A DNA stretch of 64,000 bases from Nitrospirota bacterium (lineage in GTDB: Bacteria; Nitrospirota; Thermodesulfovibrionia; Thermodesulfovibrionales; UBA1546). Of the stretch, positions 25,453 to 35,567 are shown piece after piece; the first letter of the stretch is position 1; the number at the start of each line of letters is the position of its first letter. The stretch is taken from positions 1 to 64,000 of the forward strand of contig JACPZK010000017.1 of assembly GCA_016195565.1 (NCBI GenBank), given 5' to 3'. The position numbers and the translations under genes are program-made. The notes under the pieces were generated by a model that saw nothing but the letters and a program-made list of their open reading frames with translations, did no database searches and had not been told where the DNA came from.

Positions 25453-25560
25453 CCTTAACATTAGAGCAATAGCGCAGCAGCTCAGTAGAGCAGTAGTTTT
25501 TAGTGAAACTTGTTTTTGACTACTGGACCGCTGTTCTACTGCTCTGTAGCTCAAAAACAG
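25453..25560. repeat. Inverted repeat of CAGTAG-type words between ftsZ and lpxD
   Basis: The left side (AGCAATAGCGCAGCAG, AGTAGAGCAGTAG) and the right side (CTACTG, GTTCTACTGCTCTGTAGCTC) are roughly complementary around a T-rich centre. Its architecture resembles the heptamer elements, but I cannot confirm a clean 7-bp period here. Confidence 0.55.
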
Positions 25561-25566
25561 ACCCGT

Positions 25567-25692
25567 TCCGCCTCAGGCGGATTGCCTCAATACAACCCCA
25601 GCCTCCTTACGAGTAATTATCCTCAGGGAGATGTTTTTACCCCTCAGGGACAAGATGATTTCTGGAAGGGCAATATATATGAGAGAAAATAA
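25567..25692 (+). other. Orphan coding-like remnant between ftsZ and lpxD
   Basis: After the palindrome TCCGCCTCAGGCGGA (25567-25581), a plus-strand frame reads LPQYNPSLLTSNYPQGDVF, then TPQGQDDFWKGNIYERK, and ends in TAA. It looks protein-like (NYPQGD, QDDFW) but has no good start codon upstream except through repeats. It may be the tail of a decayed gene cut by the repeat. I do not recognise the family. Nothing else is visible up to lpxD. Confidence 0.3.
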
Positions 25693-25792
25693 CATTTAAT
25701 CTTTGTTGTCAAGCAAATCTCCTATATGGTATTCTTTCTCTATCGTTTTGTAGGGACTCACCTGTAAAAATAAAAGGGTGAAAGGATTTCGA

Positions 25793-26815
25793 ATGAAATT
25801 GCGGGAGATTGCAGAACTGCTTGGTGGAGAGCTTGCAGGCAACCCTGACATAGAAATAAAAGGGGCTGCCGGAATATCTGATGCAGAAGACGGGGATATT
25901 ACATTTCTCGCAACAGCCAAACTTACCAGTGAATGCATTGAGAGCAAGGCGTCAGCGGTAATAGTAAAAGATACTGTCCCTGAGATAAAAAAACCTCAGC
26001 TTAAGGTTTCAAACCCGCTGTATGCATTCGCAAGGCTTCTTGAACATTTTTATGTAAAGCCGTTTATAGCGTCAGGCATAAGTGATAAGGCATATGTATC
26101 TGATAAAGCCCAAATAGGGGAAAATGTATCTGTATATCCACTGGCGTTTGTTTCTGACAGGGCATCAATAGGCAGTAAGACAGTGATATATCCCGGTGTG
26201 TTCATAGGTGAAAATTCTTCCATTGGAGATGAGTGCATAATTTATCCAAATGTCACAATCAGAGAGAATGTAAAGATAGGAAACAGGGTGATAATCCATT
26301 CCGGAGCTGTAATAGGCTCTGACGGTTTTGGATATGTGATGGAGAAAGGGATACATTATAAAATCCCCCAGGTCGGAGGCGTTATCATCGGAGACGATGT
26401 TGAGATAGGAGCAAATGTTACTATAGACAGGGCAACGACAGGCAATACCATAATAGGCAGCGGCACAAAGATAGATAACCTTGTTCAGATTGCACACAAT
26501 GTAAAGATAGGAGCAAACTCTATTGTCATAGCTCAGGTCGGCATTGCAGGGAGCACTGAGATAGGCAATTATGTCATCTTGGGCGGGCAGGTCGGCGTTG
26601 CCGACCATGCAAAGATTGATGACGGTGTCATGGTTGGAGCGCAGTCAGGAGCAATGGGACATGTCAAAAAAGGCATCTATTCAGGCTCGCCCATGATTCC
26701 TCATCGGGACTGGCTTAAGGCAATGGCAATATTTGCAAAACTCCCTGAGCTTAATAAGAAGATAAAAGAAGTTGAAGATAAAATTGAAAATATTGAAAGG
26801 AGAGAAAAGAGATGA
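25793..26815 (+). CDS. lpxD: UDP-3-O-acyl-glucosamine N-acyltransferase
   Basis: The third step of lipid A synthesis. The start at ATG 25793 ([14 protein letters not shown]) follows AAAGGA; a GTG at 25778 is less likely. An N-terminal uridine-binding domain (about residues 1-95) is followed by a left-handed beta helix of hexapeptide repeats ([13 protein letters not shown]...) with catalytic His in the QIAHNVKIG segment, and a C-terminal helix. 340 residues. ATGA overlap with fabZ. Confidence 0.93.
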   Translation: MKLREIAELLGGELAGNPDIEIKGAAGISDAEDGDITFLATAKLTSECIESKASAVIVKDTVPEIKKPQLKVSNPLYAFARLLEHFYVKPFIASGISDKAYVSDKAQIGENVSVYPLAFVSDRASIGSKTVIYPGVFIGENSSIGDECIIYPNVTIRENVKIGNRVIIHSGAVIGSDGFGYVMEKGIHYKIPQVGGVIIGDDVEIGANVTIDRATTGNTIIGSGTKIDNLVQIAHNVKIGANSIVIAQVGIAGSTEIGNYVILGGQVGVADHAKIDDGVMVGAQSGAMGHVKKGIYSGSPMIPHRDWLKAMAIFAKLPELNKKIKEVEDKIENIERREKR

Positions 26816-27243
26816 TGGATATTATGGGAATACAAAACATGGTTCCGCACAGGTATCCTTTTCTTATGGTTGACAGGATTGTGGAGATGGAGCCGAATGT
26901 GAGAGCTGTTGGAATAAAAAATGTAACTGTTAATGAGCCGTTCTTTCAGGGGCACTTTCCGGGAAACCCGATAATGCCCGGCGTTCTCATTGTTGAGGCA
27001 ATGGCGCAAGTTGCAGGTGTGCTTGCATTCAGTTCAGGAATGCAGGGCAGTTCGGTTTATTTTATGAGCATAGAAAAGGCAAAGTTCAGAAAACCCGTTG
27101 TGCCCGGAGATCAGATAAAGCTTGAGATTAAAGTGCTTCAGCAGAGAGGCAATGTATGGAGATTTTCAGGACATGCTCTTGTTGATGAGAAGGTTGTGTC
27201 GGAGTCGGAGTTTACGGCAATGGTCATGGCAAAGGAAAAATAA
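26812..27243 (+). CDS. fabZ: 3-hydroxyacyl-ACP dehydratase FabZ
   Basis: Dehydrates 3-hydroxyacyl-ACP in fatty acid synthesis and so competes with LpxA/LpxD for the same acyl donors. The hot-dog fold signature [10 protein letters not shown] and the catalytic segment [23 protein letters not shown] (His and Glu) are present. 143 residues. Its stop overlaps the lpxA start (TAATG), the common lpxD-fabZ-lpxA order. Confidence 0.95.
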   Translation: MMDIMGIQNMVPHRYPFLMVDRIVEMEPNVRAVGIKNVTVNEPFFQGHFPGNPIMPGVLIVEAMAQVAGVLAFSSGMQGSSVYFMSIEKAKFRKPVVPGDQIKLEIKVLQQRGNVWRFSGHALVDEKVVSESEFTAMVMAKEK

Positions 27244-28022
27244 TGGAGACCGGAATACATAAAACGGCAATCGTAGATCCAAAGGCATTAATAGATGAAG
27301 GGGTGCAGATAGGCCCTTTCTGCATTGTAGGCGAGGGCGCCAGATTGAAGAAAGGTACCAGGTTAATATCAAATGTAATAATAGAAGGCAATACAGAGAT
27401 TGGCGAAAACTGCACAATCCATCCTTTTGCAGGCATCGGGCTTCCGCCGCAGGATCTTAAATACAAAGATGAAAAAACAGGCGTAAAAATAGGAAACAAT
27501 AACATCATCAGGGAATATGTAACAATCCACAGGGCATCAGTCGGCGGAGACGGAATAACTGAAATCGGCAGCAACAATTTCCTGATGGCTTATGTCCACA
27601 TAGCGCATGACTGCAAAATTGGTAACAATACTGCCATGGCAAACCTGGCCACACTTGCAGGACATGTTGTTGTGGAGGACTATGCATTTATTGGTGGTAT
27701 TGTTGCAATTCATCAGTTTACAAGGATTGGCGCTTATGCCATGGTGGGGGGCTTCAGCGGTGTGGGACAGGATATACCTCCCTATACAATGGCGTCAGGC
27801 CCAAGGGCAAAGCTGTTCGGGCTTAATTCAATCGGGCTTAAGAGGAACAATTTTCCTGATTCAACAATCAATGATCTTAAGAAGGCATACAGGATACTGT
27901 TCAGGGAGAAACATACGCTGAAGGATGCTCTCAAAAAGGTTCATAAAGAACTGCCCCAGACAGATGAGATGAAACACCTTGTGGAGTTTATTGAGAAGAA
28001 TAAAAGGGGAATATGCAGATAG
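27243..28022 (+). CDS. lpxA: Acyl-ACP--UDP-GlcNAc O-acyltransferase
   Basis: The first step of lipid A synthesis. Hexapeptide-repeat beta helix (IHKTAIVDPKALIDEGVQIGPF), catalytic His in YVHIAHDCKIGNN, and the conserved IGLKRNNF near the start of the C-terminal helical part. 259 residues, the normal length. It is followed by a repeat and lpxI. Confidence 0.95.
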   Translation: METGIHKTAIVDPKALIDEGVQIGPFCIVGEGARLKKGTRLISNVIIEGNTEIGENCTIHPFAGIGLPPQDLKYKDEKTGVKIGNNNIIREYVTIHRASVGGDGITEIGSNNFLMAYVHIAHDCKIGNNTAMANLATLAGHVVVEDYAFIGGIVAIHQFTRIGAYAMVGGFSGVGQDIPPYTMASGPRAKLFGLNSIGLKRNNFPDSTINDLKKAYRILFREKHTLKDALKKVHKELPQTDEMKHLVEFIEKNKRGICR

Positions 28023-28025
28023 CGT

Positions 28026-28090
28026 AAAGTTAATAGTTAGGAGTTGAGAATTAAAAATTACAACTTTTAACTTTTAATTTTTAACTCTCA
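28026..28090. repeat. Heptamer-word inverted repeat between lpxA and lpxI
   Basis: AGTTAAT, AGTTAGG, AGTTGAG words face CTTTTAA, CTTTTAA and TTAACTCT stretches. It occupies the spacer fully, ending four nt before the lpxI ATG. No Shine-Dalgarno is visible apart from the repeat. Confidence 0.75.
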
Positions 28091-28093
28091 GTT

Positions 28094-28903
28094 ATGAAAA
28101 CACTTGGATTGATTGCAGGGATGGGTGAACTGCCGAAGCTTGTTGCTGAGGAGGCAAGGGAGAAGGGATACCGTGTCTTTGCCATCGGACTTGAACCTTT
28201 GGCAGACAAGAATCTTTCAGACCATGTTGATAGCGTTAAGAGAATAAGCGTAGGCAAGCTTGGTGAGATAATAGACACCCTCAAGAAGAACCACATTAAA
28301 GAGGCTGTGATGGCAGGGAAGGTTCCCAAGTCTCTGATCTTCAAAAGTAAAGTAATTCCTGATTTAAGGGCAGTGAAGCTGCTTTTTTCCCTCAAAGACA
28401 AAAGTGATGATTCCATCCTCCTTGCAATTGCAAAGGAACTTGAAAAAGACGGCATCAAACTTCTTAACACAACTGATTTCAGTTCATCTCTCATGACGCC
28501 GGAGGGAATACTCACAGAGGAGAGGCTTTCCGAAAGCGAATGGAAGGACATTGCCTTCGGATGGAAGATGGCAAAAGAAATCGGGCGTCTGGACATAGGG
28601 CAGACTGTTGTTGTGAAAGATCAGGCTGTTATGGCTGTTGAGGCGATAGAGGGGACAGATGAGGCGATTTTAAGGGGCGGTAAGCTTGCAGGAGAAGGCG
28701 CAGTTGTTATTAAGGTTGCGAAGCCCAAGCAGGATATGAGGTTTGATGTTCCCGTTGTCGGCATGAATACATTGAAGTCCATGATAGAGGTCAATGCCCG
28801 TGTCCTTGCAATAGAGGCAGACAAGAGCATTCTCCTTCAGCGCAAGAAGATTATAAAGGAGGCTGATGAGGCAGGGATATCTGTTGTGGGGTATAAGGAG
28901 TAG
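28094..28903 (+). CDS. lpxI: UDP-2,3-diacylglucosamine pyrophosphatase LpxI
   Basis: Hydrolyses UDP-2,3-diacylglucosamine to lipid X; the LpxI family (formerly DUF1009) replaces LpxH in many bacteria. GLIAGMGELPKLVAEEA at the start, MAGKVPKSL, and the C-terminal part VVKVAKPKQDMRFDVPVVG are typical. 269 residues. The nearby lpxD, fabZ and lpxA support the call. No lpxB or lpxC is in the window. Confidence 0.9.
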   Translation: MKTLGLIAGMGELPKLVAEEAREKGYRVFAIGLEPLADKNLSDHVDSVKRISVGKLGEIIDTLKKNHIKEAVMAGKVPKSLIFKSKVIPDLRAVKLLFSLKDKSDDSILLAIAKELEKDGIKLLNTTDFSSSLMTPEGILTEERLSESEWKDIAFGWKMAKEIGRLDIGQTVVVKDQAVMAVEAIEGTDEAILRGGKLAGEGAVVIKVAKPKQDMRFDVPVVGMNTLKSMIEVNARVLAIEADKSILLQRKKIIKEADEAGISVVGYKE

Positions 28904-30019
28904 TTACGGCTTCCAGTATTCCTCAAATTTTCCGTTTTTTGTAATCCATACAACATAAGGCGCGACGGTTACATCGCCCTTTTCATCAAATTTGATTTTG
29001 CCGACTGCGCCGTTAAATTCCATTGAGTGAAGTTTCTCTATAATAGCCTTGCCGTCTTTTGTATCGGCTTTTCTTATCGCTGTGAGCATTACGTTTGCCG
29101 CATCGTATGCATATATTGAATAAGGCCCTATCTCGCCGAATTTTTTCTCATAAGCATCAATAAATGTCTTTGCAGTCGGGATCTTTCTTGCATCCGGGCT
29201 GAATGTAAGGTAAGTGCCCTCTGCTGCTTTTGCGCCCGCAATCTCTATAAACTTTGGGTCTATTGTGCCGTCGCCGCTCATGAGCGGAACATTAATGCCA
29301 AGCTCTTTTGCCTGCCTTACAATAAGCCCTGCCTCCGGATAAATGCCTCCGAAATATATGAGTTCAGGTTTTTTGTCTTTCATTGCTGTGAGGACTGTTT
29401 TGAAGTCCTTATCACCCTGTATGATTCCGCCGTAATAGATAACCTCAACCTTGTCTGTTATGAACTTTTTGAACTCATCCGCGAGCCCCTGTCCGTATGT
29501 TGTCTTGTCATGGATTATCGCTATCTTCTTAAGCTTGAGCTTGTTTATTACGAATTCTGCTCCTACTTTTCCCTGCTGGTCATCCCTTCCGCATACCCTG
29601 AAGACACCTTTGTATCCCTTTTCCGTAAGCAGAGGATTTGTTGAGCCCGGGGAAATCATTGGAATGCCGGCCCTGTTATAAACGTCTGACGCGGGTATTG
29701 AACAGCTTGAATTGAAATGTCCGATTATTCCAACTGCGCCTGCATTCACAATCTTGTTTGCAATAGAAACTGCCTGCTTGGGCTCATGCTGGTCGTCCTC
29801 AACCATTATCTCAATCTTCTTGCCGAGCACTCCGCCTTTGGCATTCCATTCCTCAACTGCAAGCGTGACGCCGTTCTTGAAATCGGTTCCCATCTTTGCC
29901 TGATCGCCTGTCATCGGGCCTGCAACGCCGATTTTTATAACGTCTTCTTTTTTCTGACATCCGGAAAATATCAAGGTTGATACTATAAGTGTGAGTAACA
30001 GCACAAATAATTTCTTCAT
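28904..30019 (-). CDS. Branched-chain amino-acid-type ABC transporter binding lipoprotein
   Basis: A periplasmic binding protein of the LivJ/LivK type. Start at ATG 30019 (MKKLFVLLLTLIVST) behind AGGAGA; the lipobox is LIFSGC. IKIGVAGPMTGDQAKMG, GAVGIIGHFNSSCSIPASDVY and RVCGRDDQQG are family stretches. 371 residues. No permease or ATPase genes are adjacent, so it is an orphan and its ligand is unknown. It converges with lpxI, only a few bases apart. Confidence 0.88.
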   Translation of the reverse strand: MKKLFVLLLTLIVSTLIFSGCQKKEDVIKIGVAGPMTGDQAKMGTDFKNGVTLAVEEWNAKGGVLGKKIEIMVEDDQHEPKQAVSIANKIVNAGAVGIIGHFNSSCSIPASDVYNRAGIPMISPGSTNPLLTEKGYKGVFRVCGRDDQQGKVGAEFVINKLKLKKIAIIHDKTTYGQGLADEFKKFITDKVEVIYYGGIIQGDKDFKTVLTAMKDKKPELIYFGGIYPEAGLIVRQAKELGINVPLMSGDGTIDPKFIEIAGAKAAEGTYLTFSPDARKIPTAKTFIDAYEKKFGEIGPYSIYAYDAANVMLTAIRKADTKDGKAIIEKLHSMEFNGAVGKIKFDEKGDVTVAPYVVWITKNGKFEEYWKP

Positions 30020-30063
30020 GGATTTCTCCTTATCATTCTGAATTTTTAAATTTAACAATTATA

Positions 30064-30690
30064 TTAAACAATCTGATTTTCTCTGTAAAGAACTTCTAAG
30101 AAGCGTTTTACATTATCAGCTATATCGCCCTGAATGATTCCGGACGAGACGGCAACCGCGTCTGCGCCTGAATCAATAACCGACCTGAGATTCCCAATAT
30201 TTATCCCGCCGATAGCAACAACAGGAATTTTAATTAGTTTTTTGATTTCTCTCAGAGCTGCGACGCCCTTTGGTTTTCCTGCGTCCTTGGTCGCTGTGTG
30301 AAATATCGGTCCAAAGCCTATGTAGTCAGCCCCCCCTGCCTCGGCTTCAATTGCCTCATCAATACTGTGCGTTGATACGCCTATCATTTTTTCTGTGCCA
30401 AGAATCTTTCGCGCCTCTTTTAAAGGCAGGTCTGACTGCCCGAGATGAACGCCGTCTGCATTTACTGCAAGGGCAATGTCAGCATAATCATTTATGACAA
30501 ATACGGCGCGGAATTCATTTGTCAATTTTCTCAAAATCAATGCCTCTCTGTAGATGTCTCTGCGTGATTTATCTTTTTCCCGATACTGGATACATCTAAC
30601 ACCGGAGCTGAGGACAACAGTGACGCTCTCTTTTAGAGTCAGACAGGATTCTTTTCTGCCGGTGATAAAACAGAGTCCGTTCAGGTACAT
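30064..30690 (-). CDS. thiE: Thiamine-phosphate synthase
   Basis: Joins HMP-PP and thiazole phosphate into thiamine phosphate. A TIM barrel with QYREKDKSRRD, VFVINDYADIALAVNADGVHLGQSD, GVSTHS, YIGFGPIFHTATKDAG and VAIGGIN. The ATG at 30690 gives 208 residues. A TTG at 30708 would add six residues and overlap the upstream gene. No TPP riboswitch was recognised upstream. Confidence 0.92.
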   Translation of the reverse strand: MYLNGLCFITGRKESCLTLKESVTVVLSSGVRCIQYREKDKSRRDIYREALILRKLTNEFRAVFVINDYADIALAVNADGVHLGQSDLPLKEARKILGTEKMIGVSTHSIDEAIEAEAGGADYIGFGPIFHTATKDAGKPKGVAALREIKKLIKIPVVAIGGINIGNLRSVIDSGADAVAVSSGIIQGDIADNVKRFLEVLYRENQIV

Positions 30691-30700
30691 TGTTTTGGCT

Positions 30701-31636
30701 TCAGCCAATCTCTATTCTGTTGCGTCCTTTTCTCTTTGCCTCGTAAAGGGCGCAGTCAGCTGTCTGAATCAGTTTTTCTTTACTGTCTATATCTAAGGAA
30801 AGATGGGGTATGCTCGCAACGCCGATGCTTACAGTAATCTTTTCATCAGAGATACCTGTAAATTTATGTTCTGAAATTGACGTGAGTATCCTTGATGCAG
30901 GATGCATTGCTTCTTCTTTTTTTGTCTGAGGTAAAATTACAATGAATTCTTCACCGCCCCATCTTGCAACAGTATCTATTTCCCTTGCGTTTTCTGTTAT
31001 TATTTTTGCTGTCTCTTTAAGAACTGCATCTCCGGCATGATGGCCGAATGTATCATTGATAGTCTTAAAATGGTCTATGTCTATCATCATGCAGGTAAGA
31101 GGGGTTTTGTATCTGAAGGTCCTTTTAAATTCTTCTTTCAAAATGGTTTCAAGATGTCTTCTGTTATAAAGTCCTGTCAGCTGGTCTGTAATCGCCATAA
31201 TTTCAAGCTGCTTTAACAGGTTTTGAAGCTGGAGATTCTTCTGTCTTAATTCATCTTGCAAGGCTTTTGTTCTCAGACATGAATATATCCTGGCATTGAG
31301 TTCCACATTATTGTACGGTTTTGGGAGATAATCATCAGCGCCAGCCTCAAGTCCGGCAACCTTGTCTGTCACTTCCCCTTTGACTGTAAGCATGATTATG
31401 GGAATTCCCTTGGTATCCTCACTCTGCTTAAGCCAGCGGCACACCTCGTTACCGCTCATGTCCGGCAGTTCGAGGTCTAACAGTATGATGTCAACAGAAG
31501 TGGTCTTTACTGACTTGATGGCAGTTTTACCGTTTTCGGCCAGTATAACCTCATAGCCGTTTTTCTCCAGAAAATCCTTTGCGGTTTCTGCCTGAGTTCT
31601 ACTGTCTTCAACGAGAAGAATTCTTGCCCTTCCCAT
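30701..31636 (-). CDS. Response regulator with diguanylate cyclase (REC-GGDEF)
   Basis: A two-domain PleD-like signalling protein making cyclic di-GMP. The REC domain (1-120) has VEDSRTQ, phospho-acceptor in ILLDLELPDMSG, and a conserved KPYNN. The GGDEF domain has GGEEF in TVARWGGEEFIVIL, and REID five residues before it is a product-inhibition I site (RxxD). 311 residues. No partner histidine kinase is in the window. It is divergent from typA. Confidence 0.92.
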   Translation of the reverse strand: MGRARILLVEDSRTQAETAKDFLEKNGYEVILAENGKTAIKSVKTTSVDIILLDLELPDMSGNEVCRWLKQSEDTKGIPIIMLTVKGEVTDKVAGLEAGADDYLPKPYNNVELNARIYSCLRTKALQDELRQKNLQLQNLLKQLEIMAITDQLTGLYNRRHLETILKEEFKRTFRYKTPLTCMMIDIDHFKTINDTFGHHAGDAVLKETAKIITENAREIDTVARWGGEEFIVILPQTKKEEAMHPASRILTSISEHKFTGISDEKITVSIGVASIPHLSLDIDSKEKLIQTADCALYEAKRKGRNRIEIG

Positions 31637-31837
31637 ATTAACTGATAGTGTAACATTTTTATCTGAAAAAATTGATACCTTCTAAATGTGCGCCTTTATT
31701 TTTTATTACTCCGGCATTGTCCCTTCGCAACTATCTTTTATCACAATGATTAGATTATAATAAAACCCTGCGTTGTATTGCCGGAGGCCATTTCCCTGCA
31801 GCAACCAAAGAATATCAAAATGGAGAAATAAACGGAT

Positions 31838-33664
31838 ATGAAACGTGAGGATATTAGAAATATAGCGATTATCGCCCATGTTGACCACGGGAAGACAACC
31901 CTTCTTGACGGGATGCTTAAGCAGGCGGGAATCTTTCGCACCCCTGAAAAAATGCAGGAGCGTATCATGGACTCTATAGACCTCGAGCGCGAACGCGGAA
32001 TCACAATCATGGCAAAGAACACAGCGGTCGAGTATAAAGGCGTGAAGATAAACATTGTCGATACTCCCGGCCATGCTGATTTCGGCGGAGAGGTTGAGCG
32101 GACACTAAAGATGGTTGACGGCGTGCTGCTCCTTGTCGATGCATCCGAGGGGCCGCTGCCGCAGACGCGCTTTGTTCTTAAAAAGGCGCTTGAGTTGGAG
32201 TTGCCTCCGATCCTTGTAATCAACAAGATAGACAGGGCTGACGCCCGGATTCAGGAGGTAATGAACGAGGTATATGATCTCTTTATAGATCTTGATGCAA
32301 CTGAAGAACAGCTTGAATTTCCTGTGCTGTATACGAATGCCAAGAAAGGCACTGCAAAAACAGACATGTCCGATTTGTCCGGCAAGGCGGATGAGACGGC
32401 AGACCTTCAGCCTCTCTTCGAAACAATATTAAAGACAATTCCGGCGCCAGAGGACAACGGGAACGATATTCTGCAGATTCTTGTTACTAACATTGCCTAC
32501 GACGATTATGTAGGCAGGCTGGCAATCGGCAGAATATTCTCAGGTACAGTGAAAATAGGTGATATGGTTGCAATGGTCAAGGGAGATAATGAGCTAACAA
32601 AGACAAAGGTCACATCTCTCTACACTTTTCAGGGACTCGAACGTATTGCCGCAAAAGAAGCCCGTGCAGGAGACATCGTAGCGCTTTCCGGTATAGAGGG
32701 AATAACCATTGGCGATACGATCACAAGCGCCGAAACACCAATGCCGTTGCCGCGCATTACCGTTGATGAGCCTACTATCTCCATAGTCTTTCAGGTCAAT
32801 ACCTCTCCTTTCGCAGGAAAGGAAGGTGATTATGTTACATCAAGAAATCTTCGTGACAGGCTCGAAAAAGAGCTTCTATACAATGTTGCCATAAAAATTG
32901 ATTTTTCAGGAACCGATTCCTTTACAGTCATGGGAAGGGGAGAACTCCAGCTCGCCATCATTATTGAGATGATGAGAAGAGAGGGATATGAACTTGCAGT
33001 CTCTATGCCTGAGACAATCACAAAAACGATTAAGGGGGTCGTCCATGAACCAATGGAGATCCTTGTCATAGACGTGCCTGAAGGATATGTTGGGGTAGTG
33101 ACCCAGCAGGTTGGCATGAGACGCGGGAAGATGCAGAAGATGCAGAACAACGGCTACGGCAGGGTGAGGCTTGAATTCAGGATACCGTCACGCGGGCTCA
33201 TAGGCTTTAGGTCGCAGTTCCTCACAGACACAAGGGGAACAGGCTTGCTTAATCACCTTTTTGACGGCTACGAGCCGTGGCAGGGCGTGATCACGAAGAG
33301 ACAGACAGGCGCGCTCGTCTCAGACAGAGCAGGGAAATCTACAATCTATGCTCTCTTTCATCTCCAGCCTCGCGGAGGCCTTTTTATAAAAGAGAACACC
33401 TCTGTTTATGAAGGCATGATTATCGGCGAAAACTCGCGTGATAATGACCTTGACGTAAATGTTATCAAGGAAAAGAAACTCACCAATATCAGGGCGTCAA
33501 ATGCCGATGAGGCGCTGCAACTTATTCCGCCCAGCATCATGAGCCTGGAGCAGGCGATTGAGTTCATCAAAGAGGACGAGCTTGTTGAGGTTACGCCCCA
33601 GTCCATTCGTTTACGCAAAAAAGTGCTCGATGTGAATAAAAGGCCGAAGATACGGAAAGAGTAA
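31838..33664 (+). CDS. typA: Ribosome-associated GTPase TypA/BipA
   Basis: A translational GTPase related to EF-G that binds ribosomes and affects 50S assembly and stress adaptation. G1 [24 protein letters not shown] (G3), NKIDRADAR (G4), and the C-terminal BipA-specific domain ([17 protein letters not shown]). 608 residues, usual size. A TATAAT at 31756-31761 lies about 77 nt upstream, but I see no convincing -35. The 200-nt spacer to the divergent cyclase gene should hold both promoters. Confidence 0.95.
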   Translation: MKREDIRNIAIIAHVDHGKTTLLDGMLKQAGIFRTPEKMQERIMDSIDLERERGITIMAKNTAVEYKGVKINIVDTPGHADFGGEVERTLKMVDGVLLLVDASEGPLPQTRFVLKKALELELPPILVINKIDRADARIQEVMNEVYDLFIDLDATEEQLEFPVLYTNAKKGTAKTDMSDLSGKADETADLQPLFETILKTIPAPEDNGNDILQILVTNIAYDDYVGRLAIGRIFSGTVKIGDMVAMVKGDNELTKTKVTSLYTFQGLERIAAKEARAGDIVALSGIEGITIGDTITSAETPMPLPRITVDEPTISIVFQVNTSPFAGKEGDYVTSRNLRDRLEKELLYNVAIKIDFSGTDSFTVMGRGELQLAIIIEMMRREGYELAVSMPETITKTIKGVVHEPMEILVIDVPEGYVGVVTQQVGMRRGKMQKMQNNGYGRVRLEFRIPSRGLIGFRSQFLTDTRGTGLLNHLFDGYEPWQGVITKRQTGALVSDRAGKSTIYALFHLQPRGGLFIKENTSVYEGMIIGENSRDNDLDVNVIKEKKLTNIRASNADEALQLIPPSIMSLEQAIEFIKEDELVEVTPQSIRLRKKVLDVNKRPKIRKE

Positions 33665-33777
33665 AGAGGATCGTTGTTTGCTCTGATACTCTGAAACTTT
33701 TGTACTCTGCTGCTTCTCTTCTTTTGACCTATTTCAAACCTTACAGCATTTATTCTTTTTTTGTAATATATCGGTGA

Positions 33778-34944
33778 ATGAAGAGTGATGTGATTATTAT
33801 AGGCGCGGGGGCGGCGGGTCTGATGTGCGCTATTAGCGCAGGAAAGCGCGGCAGGCCGGTTATCATTCTTGACCATGCCTCAAAGATAGGCCAAAAGATT
33901 CTTGTCTCCGGCGGAGGCAGATGTAATTTTACGAATCTGCACATTCAGGCGGAGAACTACCTCTCTGCAAACCCCCATTTCTGCAAATCCGCCCTTGCAC
34001 GGTTTACTCCGCAGGATTTTATTGCACTCGTAAAAAAACACCGCATCAGCTATCAAGAAAAAGAAAATGGATGCATCTTCTGCAACGGCAGTGCATGGCA
34101 GATTGTGGACATGCTCCAAAAGGAATGCAGTTCTGCTGGTGTTGAAATACGGTTGAACTGTAAAATTGAAGAGATTGCCAAAAAGAACAGGTTCATCGTA
34201 AGAACGAATTCAGGAGTGATAGCATCTGAATCCCTTGTTGTAGCAACAGGAGGACTTTCATATCCGAATCTTGGGGCAACGACTTTTGGCCATCGCATTG
34301 CCGCACAGTTCGGGCTTCGCATCGTCCCGCTGAAACCGGCGCTCGTCCCGCTCACATTCTCACGCAACGATCGCGAAAAATTTGGTGAGCTAAGCGGGAT
34401 ATCGCTTGAGGCTGTGATAAAGTGTGGAGGGCATGAATTCCGAGGAGAAATGTTATTTACGCACAAAGGGCTGAGCGGCCCTGCCATTCTTCAGGCATCT
34501 TCATACTGGGAGCATGGCGGAGAAATCATTATAAATCTTCTGCCCGATATTGATGCCCGCAGCATGTTTCTGTCCAATCGCCAAAGCAGGATAGAAATGA
34601 AAAACATGCTCAGCCGTTATTTACCCAAAAGATTTGCGCATAAATGGTGTGAATTCTATCTTCCCTCAAGACCGCTTTGTCAATATAATGATAAAGAACT
34701 GCTTGATGCTTCCCGTCTACTCCATGAGTGGATTATAAAACCCGCCGGAACAGAAGGGTACCGGACAGCTGAGGTCACAGTTGGAGGGGTTGACACAGAC
34801 GAACTGTCGTCCAAAACCATGGAGGCAAAGAAAGTCACCGGTCTCTATTTTATCGGTGAGGTCATAGATGTCACAGGACATCTTGGCGGATATAATCTTC
34901 ACTGGGCATGGGCGTCAGGCTACGCAGCGGGACAGTATGCATAA
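33778..34944 (+). CDS. HI0933-like FAD/NAD(P)-binding flavoprotein
   Basis: The dinucleotide fold VIIIGAGAAGLMCAISAGKRG at the N-terminus is followed by the family signature ILVSGGGRCNFTN, and then GGLSYPNLGATTFGHRIAAQFG. The C-terminal GEVIDVTGHLGGYNLHWAWASGYAAG is also typical. 388 residues. The family (YhiN/BaiN-like) lacks a secure general function. It stands alone after typA and overlaps the region just before maf. Confidence 0.87.
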   Translation: MKSDVIIIGAGAAGLMCAISAGKRGRPVIILDHASKIGQKILVSGGGRCNFTNLHIQAENYLSANPHFCKSALARFTPQDFIALVKKHRISYQEKENGCIFCNGSAWQIVDMLQKECSSAGVEIRLNCKIEEIAKKNRFIVRTNSGVIASESLVVATGGLSYPNLGATTFGHRIAAQFGLRIVPLKPALVPLTFSRNDREKFGELSGISLEAVIKCGGHEFRGEMLFTHKGLSGPAILQASSYWEHGGEIIINLLPDIDARSMFLSNRQSRIEMKNMLSRYLPKRFAHKWCEFYLPSRPLCQYNDKELLDASRLLHEWIIKPAGTEGYRTAEVTVGGVDTDELSSKTMEAKKVTGLYFIGEVIDVTGHLGGYNLHWAWASGYAAGQYA

Positions 34945-34957
34945 TGACGGGAGATTC

Positions 34958-35551
34958 ATGAAAAAAATCGTTCTTGCCTCAGCATCTCCAAGAAGAAAAG
35001 AGATTCTTGCGCTCACAGGCTTGCGGTTCAGGGTTGAACCATCTGACTATGAGGAAACTCTTGATCATGCAATCAAGCCCCATAATCTCGCAAAATGCCT
35101 TTCGCTCGAAAAGGCGAGGGCTGTCGCGGGCAAATACAAAAATGCGCTGATAATAGCGGCAGATACGTTTATAGTTTTCAAAGGAAAACTTTTAGGGAAG
35201 CCGCATACATCTAAAGAGGCTCGAAAAATGCTTACGATGCTCAACGGCAAGTCACACTCAGTCATCACTGGTTACGCGATTCTTGACACAGGGACAGGGA
35301 AGAAAATCACCCGTTCAGTGGAGACAAAGGTATGGCTTAAAAAAATGACTGCTCAGGAGATTGCCGCATATGCGGCAACAAAGGAGCCGCTTGACAAGGC
35401 GGGCGCCTATGCGATACAAGGGCGCGGAGCTGCGATTGTGAAAAAGATAGAGGGAGATTATCTGAATGTTGTAGGGCTTCCGTTGTTTGATCTCACCGAT
35501 AGCCTGAAGAAATTCGGGATTAACTTATTGTCAGGCTGGCGTTCAAATTAA
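34958..35551 (+). CDS. maf: Maf family nucleotide pyrophosphatase
   Basis: Hydrolyses nucleoside triphosphates, including non-canonical and modified ones, to monophosphates. Start at ATG 34958 after GGGAG. ASASPRRKEILAL, SLEKARAVA, ADTFIVFKGKLLGKP (ADT) and GAYAIQGRGAAIVKKIEGDYLNVVGLP are diagnostic. 197 residues, normal. A longer frame starting upstream inside the flavoprotein gene is not credible. Confidence 0.92.
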   Translation: MKKIVLASASPRRKEILALTGLRFRVEPSDYEETLDHAIKPHNLAKCLSLEKARAVAGKYKNALIIAADTFIVFKGKLLGKPHTSKEARKMLTMLNGKSHSVITGYAILDTGTGKKITRSVETKVWLKKMTAQEIAAYAATKEPLDKAGAYAIQGRGAAIVKKIEGDYLNVVGLPLFDLTDSLKKFGINLLSGWRSN

Positions 35552-35567
35552 ACCAACACTTTTTGTC

